From: Capniomyces stellatus
Taxonomy: Eukaryota; Kickxellomycota; Harpellomycetes; Harpellales; Legeriomycetaceae
Reading direction: 5' to 3'
NCBI GenBank assembly: GCA_001661515.1
Contig: LUVW01000020.1
Span: 1 to 64,000, forward strand
DNA: 64,000 nucleotides
A program made the position numbers and the translations under genes. Positions 55,531 through 64,000 of this stretch are shown here, one piece after another. The notes under the pieces are model-generated. The model had not been told where the DNA came from and did no database searches. It was given only the letters and a program-made list of their open reading frames with translations. The stretch's first letter is position 1, and each line of letters begins with the position of its first letter.

Positions 55531-58500
55531 GCTAGCGTTAGCTACCGACGGTATAATCGAATTGCTACAATTGTATTTACAACAGAAATTTTGGAACTGT
55601 TTTTTTTTTAGTACTCGACTTCATTTACAATTAATCATATATTTATTCTGTGTCTGTTTTTCTTCAAGTCCAACAGGCGTCTTATAGGTAGCCCGAGTTG
55701 ACACAGATCCTACTACACATTACACACAGCCTAGCCCTTCTAGGTAGAGAAACAGCTGGAGGAATGAACATGTAGAGCTTTGTACTTGGGCTTCTAGTAA
55801 AATAACTGAACGGCAAACTTACCTTGGGAATCTTTCCATTTTGTTTATACTTTACCAATTGCACTTGTACAAATTGTTGCTTTTTATGTGAAAATAAGTA
55901 TATTGATGTTAAAAGTATAACAGATAATCTCAACCACTATTTTAAAAAAAAACTAAAAAAAAACAAACTAGTAAAGGTGTTATGGTCTTGCTTTGTCTTT
56001 AAAGAAAAATCGTGTTTGTCTTTTTTTTTTAGCGTTTTAGCTGGGTATATATACAATACATAAGCAATTTTAAATTTTCAATATTTCAGTTAGCCAAGTT
56101 ATAAAAAGTTATCCCTGTGTGAGTGGAGTAGTAACGCCAATTAATATGCATTTTCTTTATCTATTAATAAAATTCTCTGATTTCCATATCATACATCAAG
56201 TCTAAAAAGGACTTGTTGGGTTAATTATCGAATTGTTTTTTTATTTTTTTATTTTTTTATTTTATTTTAGCTTTGCCAAAATATACGACTAATATTTCAA
56301 TAAAAAAATTATGTACATATAACGACTATGTTGTTAAGCTATTTTGCAGTATTTATCAAGAGAAAATCGATGGCAGGAAAAAAAAAAAAAAGGCAGTGAA
56401 AAGGTAGCCCCTAAAACCTTGTTCGTTTAACCGCCTATCAAAAGACTGGAAGGGCCAGTTTGGGATTTATTCCGCTTTACTTACCTTCTTCAAGCGTACT
56501 ACATCCCATTTGACTAAACCCACCCACCCACCCCCCTCCTCTGTTCAGCATAAATCTTGTTATTATTTTATTTACTTATTTTTACTTTGACCGCTTTATG
56601 CCTCTCTGCATTATTATATTAAGCTAAATAGGTTGAATTGTATTTTACTCTAAATGTATTTGCTGGGTTTTAAAAAATACCAACATTTTCTGGCTCTATT
56701 GGCTAAGCACTGCTAAAAGAATTTAAGCAGCAACATTATTGTAAACAACAGGCAAAAATCATTCTACTAAAATTTTGAACATTTCGCATTTTAGATTTGG
56801 AATTGGATTATTATGTTATTTTATAATTGCGGTCAATATAACTTTAATCATTTCTCAGTTAAAAGCAAGATAACCAATAGTTGTAATACGGTGATTATTA
56901 ATTCAGCGTTTTTTTAACTCTCAAGATTGATATTCCTTTCTCTATTCATTATTAATTTAAATCTATTTTCCCAAGTACTCCAACAAGGTCTGTTTACTAT
57001 TTCTTAATAAGGTTTCGCAAGGCTAATAGGTTGGCTTCAGAGATAAGCATAAAGTGAGGCAAGTGTATATTGGTGGTTCGTGCTAGAACTGCTAAATCGA
57101 TATCCTATCTGCTTCCATCAACAAGTGAAATCAAATTAAATCTTGAATCATCGATAAAAGCGGTGCTAAATGTGTTTTTACGTCCAATATTACTTGCTCG
57201 CCCTGACAATTAATAGATAGTATAATCATTAATAGACGCATTTTGTCTCATTCCTAAACCATGAAGGTCCAATAGCCAGTCCAAGAAACAAATAGTTGAG
57301 ACTTCTTGTACACGTTGAAAGAAATGAAACACTCATCTAGTCTACATCGCCGAAATATACACCAAACAATTGTGCATTTCCTAGCTTTCCATTTAGATCC
57401 TATTACGTTTTCACACACCTAAATTAGAAGCACATTATTTTGCCAAATACATTACAATATTATATTAAATTGCAATATCATTATGGGCTAAAACACCCAA
57501 ATGGGCCTCTTGATTTCAAGAAATGTTTCTACAAAACTAATGCTATCACAAATTATCAAACAATTAAGCAAACTATTTTATAAAATACCCCAGTATATAT
57601 ATTTTTTTTCGATGAAGGAGACGTCCTGCAATACTTGTAACATGGATCGTACTAATAATAATAGCAGTCGAGTCAAGTGAGTATATGCTGGCTGTACCAG
57701 CAGAATGTGATAAAAATCAAATGATCAACACCTCCATACTGTCATTTATGAAGGATGCGCTTTAAACTTTAGCGATAAATAATATAGTTTACTGCGAGTA
57801 TTTTTAAAGACGTGTGTTAGTCATACAAAGACCAAGGTTGACAATGAAGTCAGGAAATCCGATAATGAATGACACAAATTCACTATATAAATATAGGCTA
57901 ACTCTAAAGCTGACGTCCTTCTATTATTGTGTGAATTCCTGGAGACAAAACTGTTTGTTCAGCAAATAAAACCCCCACACATTTTAAAAAAGTGTCGCTG
58001 GTTAATCACAAATTCAATAAATTAGGATACAGCCAATGTATCAATTATGAATCTCTTCAAAAGTTTTGACTCAAATACACGCATTTTTAAAAAAAAAACA
58101 CCACAATTTATAAGTCGCACTGGTAGATGAAAGCAAGATTTATCGACAGTATGAGAAGATAAAAAGAGGGAAATCATTGTGAAATTAAAGTTGAAACTGA
58201 TACGATATCAACAAAAGACACCGAAACTATAGATCTCATTGACGACGTCTTTTTTTTTTTTTCATGAGAAAACGCAAGGCTGGTGACCGCATTGATATTT
58301 AGTGAATATATTTTATTAGTGAGAATATCCCTAAAAAAATCCACTACAAACAACACCAACGAGTTTGCACGTTTGGTTATGTGGAATATTTAGCACGTAA
58401 TCAAAAGTCCAGGAAATGTATATTTACCCGCGTTCTGAACATTTTAGGCGGACTCTATTCAGCCAAGTAGATGTTTAAGTGTTAAAAGTGCTCTTCCAAG

Positions 58501-59923
58501 TCATCGAAAGCTCAAAATATAAACATTGGAGTTCCGCAAAAAATAATCCAGTCATCGATAGCTTAAAAAGCCACTAGGATACTTATTACGCTATTCAAGT
58601 GTCATCTTTTTGACTCACGCTATATTATCTGAACGTCTTTATCCGTTTTATCCAAATCGGTAAAGCTAAAAAATAAAGAGGCACAAAGCCCAAGAATCAC
58701 TTGAAGTAATTCTAACTATTGGTGTTTTTGAACATAGCAGTCCAAGCGCTAGTATTTAAAGTTTATGGTGCTGAGTGATAGTAATGCAGTGTTTAGCCGA
58801 GGTAAACCCCGACACCAAATCTAAGCATACAGCTATTCGCTGTTATTACTACTAAAAAAGAAGACACCATTAAACCCCTTTTTATGATTCAAAAACCATT
58901 TATTTGGCTTTGTAAAATAAAACATTGTTTTTACGACTAAACAAGCTATTTGACTCTCTTGCTTGATATAGTTCTAGACCGAAATTCAACCTGCTGGTAG
59001 ACTCAAAGCCAAACGTACATGGACAACGTGTATGCGGTAAAGTAATCTGAAGTGTTGGTTTTTATTGTTGTATGGTGGTATATCCTTCCATGGTAACAGA
59101 ACTGCACATTGCTCCAGAATGTCCACAGTAACACACAATAAACGGTAGGACAGTCGTGATAATCGTGTCTCCAACTAAAGAGAAATGCTTTTTAGCAGAG
59201 TTAACAATTGTAGCAGCATTTATTAACATTCACCTTAATGAAATTCAATAGTAAAAAAAACTGTTTTATAAAAAGTAAAAAATAACAGTTAGTAAGGCTT
59301 CAGTTTCAATAGCGAAAAAAAAACTGTTAGTAAACATAAAACGATAACCTGCAAACCAGGTTGGTTTATTTCAAATTTGTGCTCTACGGTAATTGGCGCA
59401 GCAAGAGCAAAATGTCAGGCTATTAATTAAGTCAAAAGTTTATTTACATTCTTAAAAATTTCTAACCACTTATTTAATAGTGTCCAAGACCAAGCAATAC
59501 ACAGCACGCTTTTCACGAACTTGAAACATTTCTTTACTGCAAGTTGACCTTGATATTTTAACCTCAATTGCTATACTACTCCAGTTAATTCATCTCTACA
59601 GTAAATCGTTTTCAGTATCTCTTCAGACTAATCCAGCCCGTGCACCTTTGCTCATTTGCTGCATTCGAAAATTTTATAAAGACATTCACCAATACGTTGG
59701 TTGTGAAAGCCAAACCCGATTCAGCCTAATCCAGTACAATCCAATCCAGCTAGTTAGGTAAAGCTAAAATCAATCCAACAAGGATTTTTTGAACACTCTC
59801 CACAAAAATTTGCTGTCTATGTTGTCCGTTATAGCGTTTCTCTTCTTTTTCTTTCTCTTTCACTAAAGCGTTTCACCTCATAAACAAACTTCCTTTACTT
59901 TTAGCATAGAGCTATCGATTTAA
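55531..59923. other. 4.4-kb intergenic region
   Basis: The largest gap between genes. AT-rich with dispersed stops. A pyrimidine-rich stretch and a CCCACCCACCCACCCC run (about 56519-56536) are notable. The open frame at 58986-59174 minus has no recognisable domain. No gene, tRNA or transposon can be supported. Confidence 0.5.
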
Positions 59924-61119
59924 ATGAGGCATAGAAGTAAGCTATTGCTGAAGGTAACTAGTTTTATTTATTTTATTTTTAAATTTCAAGCAACAAGAAC
60001 GTCAAATACTTGCAAGTAAAAGATAGTAAAGTAAAAGTGTCATAATTTTGTATACATAGGTTGTCATCTTGGGCGATAGCGGGTAAAGCCATAAAACACA
60101 TTCTACATTCATTATAATGCTGTAGTTACAACAGGTGATTAACGCGATTAAAATATTTATGTTTTAACATTATTTGATTTAAAATAGTGTTGGCAAAACC
60201 TCGCTGATGAATCAATATGTAAATCGGAAGTTTACTGGTCAATACAAAGCTACGATCGGCGCAGACTTTTTATCCAAAGATGTAGTGATTGAGGGAAAGA
60301 GTGTTACAATGCAGGTAAGTATTGCTACACACATGCTCAATCACAATGTTTTTGAAACTTGGTGCAATATAAAGTGAACCAACTATAAATGCGTACCTTT
60401 ACACTAGATTTGGGACACAGCAGGCCAAGAGCGCTTCCAAAGCCTTGGCGTAGCGTTTTATCGCGGCGCAGACTGCTGTGTATTGTGCTTTGATGTCAAC
60501 AGCTCCAAGTCTTTTGAAAATCTAGATAATTGGAGGGACGAGTTTCTTTTGCAAGCGGGGCCTCGGAATGCAGCAAGTTTCCCGTTTGTTGTGATAGGAA
60601 ACAAAATCGACATTGAGGACTCCAAGCGAGCAGTAAGACTTACGGCATAGCTTATAATATTGAATGAGTCGTATAAACATTTTTTTATTGCGCCCGGCTT
60701 CTTAAAATTCATTCCAGGCTTTAACTTTGCAATGATACTCAACCATAAATAGGTCTCATCAAAACGAGCAATGGCCTGGTGTCAGTCGAAGGGCAATTTG
60801 CCATATTTTGAGACCAGTGCTAAAGAGTCAATAAACATTGAGCAGGCTTTCCACAATGTTTCAAAAAACGCGCTCAGACAGGAAACAGAAACAGAGATGC
60901 TAGAGTAACGGTTTTCACATATCAATATATCGACATTAATACTAACTGAAATGCGCTTGCTTTGAATTGTGGTTGTATCGTGTTTTTAAGTTCTGTGATT
61001 TAGAGTGTCTATTAGATCCTATAGTAACATACATACGTATTCATATCATGATAATTAGTGATTTTTCAGAGCCAATTATTATCAACAGTAACGCCAACCA
61101 GAACTTCTGCCCTTGCTAG
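59924..61119 (+). CDS. YPT7: Rab7/Ypt7 small GTPase
   Basis: Six exons: 59924-59953, 60060-60082, 60188-60314, 60408-60632, 60753-60904 and 61059-61119, all GT-AG with phases closing; 205 residues. Rab7 directs late endosome and vacuole fusion. The G1 loop G-D-S-G-V-G-K-T-S is split by an intron after the SG. Switch I reads [13 protein letters not shown]. Switch II is [21 protein letters not shown] (Rab7-type). G4 is G-N-K-I-D and G5 E-T-S-A-K. Without the last exon the frame stops at E-M-L-E and no lipid site exists. The last exon gives D-F-S-E-P-I-I-I-N...N-F-C-P-C, with the C-x-C geranylgeranylation end of Rab7. Confidence 0.94.
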
Positions 61120-62306
61120 CTAGACAGCCCACGCATATAATAACATTACTTTCATTATAAAACAAACTATTGTAGACATACCAATCCAGTTACTCCATTA
61201 ATAATCAATATTTATTTGTTAGTTTATGCTACTGAACCTGAGATACCATATACTTTTCAACTATTAATTTTTTCATTGTTTTTTTTGTCATTCTTCAGCT
61301 TTCTAAGTAAAAAAAAAAAGCCAGTAAAGTCACAACTATACTTTCTTACACAGCTTGTAGTCCCCTTGTTACCCATATATCTGGTTTGTTTTGCTTGGTT
61401 TAGTTTCGAAAGAGTTGCCAAGCACCATCAGCTATGTCTGTTCATATACATTTAGTTATAACATATTCAACCTCAACATTTATAAAAAAGTAAAGTAACC
61501 AACCGACCAATGAGTTGCACCGATAGTCCTTTGTTTTTGCTTTTGTTTTTGGTATAAAGTTTTTTCAGTCTAATTCGTTTTAATTTGCAAACAAATTTCT
61601 ACAAAAAAATAAATTGATTCATGTCTTTCCCCCCCCACTAGTTCCTTTATTATTGTTATTGTCGAAATACCTCCCAGCACCTTTTGTTTTCCAATTTATA
61701 AATACGTATATGCCCTATTGTTAAAATTGATAACCTGGGGTATCCACAATTTGAATTTCGAATTGACAAGGTTTCACAAAGCACACCCAGTTATTTTATT
61801 GTCGATGTTGATGGAGTTCATAATCGATTCGGTTGGCTACATAACTACGAATCTGCATGTTTTGGTGTGCACGATTAGTCTGACAAGTGTTAAAGGTATT
61901 CTACACAATTTTGAATATATCCACCTGTAAATTTACATTTCCTTTATGCTTTTTCTACATCAGAGATAGTCTTATCCGTCAACTCTTGTCCAGGACTTAA
62001 TGCTGCCATTTAATTGATTGACGTAGAAATAATAGACTGGGTTCCATTCCAGTGCTCACGTCTAGGCTGTGAATGTCATGCACTAGAAGATACGACGTAC
62101 TCCTTTTTGTTCCCATTAGTGTTGATATGGGCATTTACAGCTGTTGCATTGACTTTTGCACCAAGTAAGTGGTGACTTTATACAATATATTTTTTAGCAA
62201 AGATTATTCCATTAGTTGATTTTTAATTCCGGTTTAGCCTTTCAAGCGAAATCAATCACTGCGTTGCATTTATAAACTCAAAGTTGATTGTTTTTCTTTT
62301 CTACAG
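61120..62306. other. Region between YPT7 and ARV1 with a candidate exon
   Basis: Mostly AT-rich. About 62020-62164 is open and reads W-V-P-F-Q-C-S-R-L-G-C-E-C-H, then a hydrophobic helix (F-L-F-P-L-V-L-I-W-A-F-T-A-V-A-L). It ends at a GTAAGT donor (62165) whose phase fits the next ARV1 exon. It may be a 5' exon of ARV1 or the end of another gene. 61718-61930 is also open, with no domain I know. Confidence 0.45.
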
Positions 62307-64000
62307 AAACTTCGCTGTCGCCATTGGAAACCATATTGCTAAATCGGGAAGACGAAAACGATTCTGGTACAAGCAAGCCAACTAGTGCTGAAGCGAATAG
62401 GTATGTAAGCTTGTTGTCACCTCCCTCACTCCTAAAAACGACTTTCCTGTTCTGAACTTTAAACTGCTTTATTTCTAGGGATGATTCAAAGGCGGTTAAG
62501 GAAGTCAAAAATTACATTTGCATCGAGTGTGGTACCCCTGTTGTTAGTTTGTACACAGAGTATAGCAAGGGTAATATTAGACTGACGCAATGTGTAAGTT
62601 TCTCGATTTTCTTTTGTTTTTAAAGAATAACGATTAGATAATAGTGACAGCGACAGCAGGGCGGTGGCTGTATAGAAGATTTTGACGGTGGTACCGATTC
62701 TGTTTAGACAGCTGTGATAACGATGTTGGTTAATAGGAAAACTGCCAAAGTTTTGTGGACAAGTATGTGGAGCACGATGTTATCATAATCTTCATTGACA
62801 TTATTTTGTACAACCCACAAGTATACAGACATTTGTTGGTGAATAAAAAGAACTTTAGAAAGCGTCGGTTAGAGGTGCGAACATAAAATCCAGTACTTGA
62901 TGTTTCTTCTTTTTTTTACATTGAATTTTTTATATTTGCGAATATGCAATCCGCAAGGTGATTGAGTTTTTGCAGGCCGAATTGCCGATTTACTAATCCA
63001 AACAAAAACATACGCTATTTAGAAAAACGTCTTCAAGATAGCTGTCCTACTGGTTTTGTTTAACGTGTACATATCCTGGTTCCGATTGGAAGAGGGGGGG
63101 AAAGCTAGAAAGCAGGACAAACTCGTTTTCGGTACTCAACAGCACTTTGTTTACCAGTATATTTCAATCTTGTGTCTCTGTATAATAGGTAGGGTAGAGT
63201 TTATTTTCACTAGTTTCAAATATTTGGCCGAAGCCAGTACTTGATGTAGTTTAAGTCTCAACAAGTCTCTGTGTGGTTATATTTAGATTTCTTGGTGTAT
63301 GTTTTTGGAATTGTTGCAGCTTTGGTTATCCACCAGAGATCGTTTGCCCAAGTTGAAAGGTATGTGTAATAGAATTAAAGTATATAAACATGAACTGCAT
63401 TGCTTTACAAATGCATCCTATAATGGGTGATGTGGCTTGGTTTCAATGGGCACATCCAGTGCTTTGGGTTTGTAGTTTTTTTTCTTTGAGTACTAGCATG
63501 CGTAGATTTTGTCGGCAATTTGCACCGAGCCACCAGCGAAAGGTTACTACAAGTAGTCTGCGCAACATGTTGAAGGCAAAGCTTTTTTATTTATATTCCG
63601 TGTATTAAGTCGTAGATGCTGCTGTTTATAGATGGGCAAACATTGCTACAGCCATAATTGTCTCAAGCTTTGGGAGAATTTTAATGATTTTTTTGGTCAT
63701 TTGGGATTACAAGGAGCCTTTTTATCCTCTGCTTTTAGACTTTTTAACGTATACTTCTCATGCTACAGCATTGGCAGGTAGGTGCATTTTGTTATTATCC
63801 AACTTGTGACTCATTTTTCGTATATAATATATATCTATTTATGGCTGCTGGCATTTAATAACTGTTACTAATTTGATTGGTGATTAGTGTTGTTTGGACT
63901 AAACACAAAGTGGGCCTTTGTTATTGTGATGTTTGGGCTGGCTTGTAGACAGTTGTGCGTTTTTTATGTTATAAACCTTGCATTCAGAATTTTTAAAATG
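62307..64000 (+). CDS. ARV1: ARV1 sterol/lipid homeostasis protein (partial, 3' end outside)
   Basis: Exons 62307-62400, 62479-62593, 62737-62874, 63023-63188, 63287-63359, 63632-63777 and 63888 to the edge, all phases closing. Arv1 is an ER membrane protein that affects sterol transport and GPI-anchor assembly. The Arv1 homology domain has a zinc-ribbon pair, Y-I-C-I-E-C-G-T-P-V and L-T-Q-C-E-N-C. These are followed by F-V-D-K-Y-V-E-H-D and I-I-L-Y-N-P-Q-V-Y-R-H-L-L, which are very characteristic. Several membrane helices follow. The N-terminus is unresolved: the first listed exon needs one base from an earlier exon, and the Ser/Glu-rich leader (about 40 residues) before the domain is longer than usual. 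The C-terminus is cut by the window. Confidence 0.9.

Noticed and set aside
60753..60907. YPT7 ending at the stop after E-M-L-E
   Set aside because: The protein would lack any prenylation cysteine; splicing to 61059 restores a Rab7-type C-P-C end in frame.

Overview
The window is AT-rich, intron-rich eukaryotic DNA, most likely from a fungus. Short spliced introns (about 70-250 bases, GT-AG with one GC-AG) interrupt most genes. The gene set includes BRL1/BRR6 and ATG15, families found mainly in fungi, and a Ty3/Gypsy chromovirus is present. A more exact lineage cannot be fixed by eye. Long intergenic stretches and pyrimidine-rich tracts are common.

Left end (1-10494): a nest of LTR retrotransposons. 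A minus-strand Gypsy element (element A) runs off the left edge. It has an LTR, a tRNA-type primer-binding site and a gag gene interrupted by about 400 bases of repeat-bearing DNA. Next to it lies a truncated minus-strand pol (element B). A nearly complete plus-strand chromovirus (element C, 4657-10493) follows, with two 151-base LTRs, gag, a -1 frameshift signal, pol (protease, RT, RNase H, integrase, chromodomain) and a polypurine tract. Element C looks self-primed like Tf1: the bases just inside its 5' LTR are complementary to the LTR bases about 35 nt downstream of a TATA box, where its RNA would start.

Middle (10495-36706): a secreted His/Gly-rich protein; two copies of the splicing factor YJU2/CWC16 around a single N; tRNA-Leu(CAG); a CoA-binding-fold protein; a TPA1/OGFOD1 prolyl hydroxylase; BRL1/BRR6; an MFS transporter; LSM2; and a complex I NDUFB10-type subunit.

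Right half (36707-64000): ATG15 lipase; a SWI3/RSC8 (SMARCC) chromatin-remodelling subunit; an ERp38-type protein disulfide isomerase; an unrecognised two-exon membrane protein; an A20/AN1 zinc-finger protein; glycogen phosphorylase; the Rab7/Ypt7 GTPase; and ARV1, cut by the right edge. These are mostly housekeeping genes with no operon-like logic. ATG15 and Ypt7 both serve the vacuole, and LSM2 and YJU2 both serve RNA processing, but their linkage is probably incidental.

Assembly caveats: single Ns at 5788, 10494 and 13928 and a C-run gap near 51073-51107 mark joins. The joins at 5788 and 13928 are each flanked by a copy of the same sequence, so local duplications there may be artefacts. 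Exon coordinates come from reading splice sites and checking that phases close, not from transcripts.
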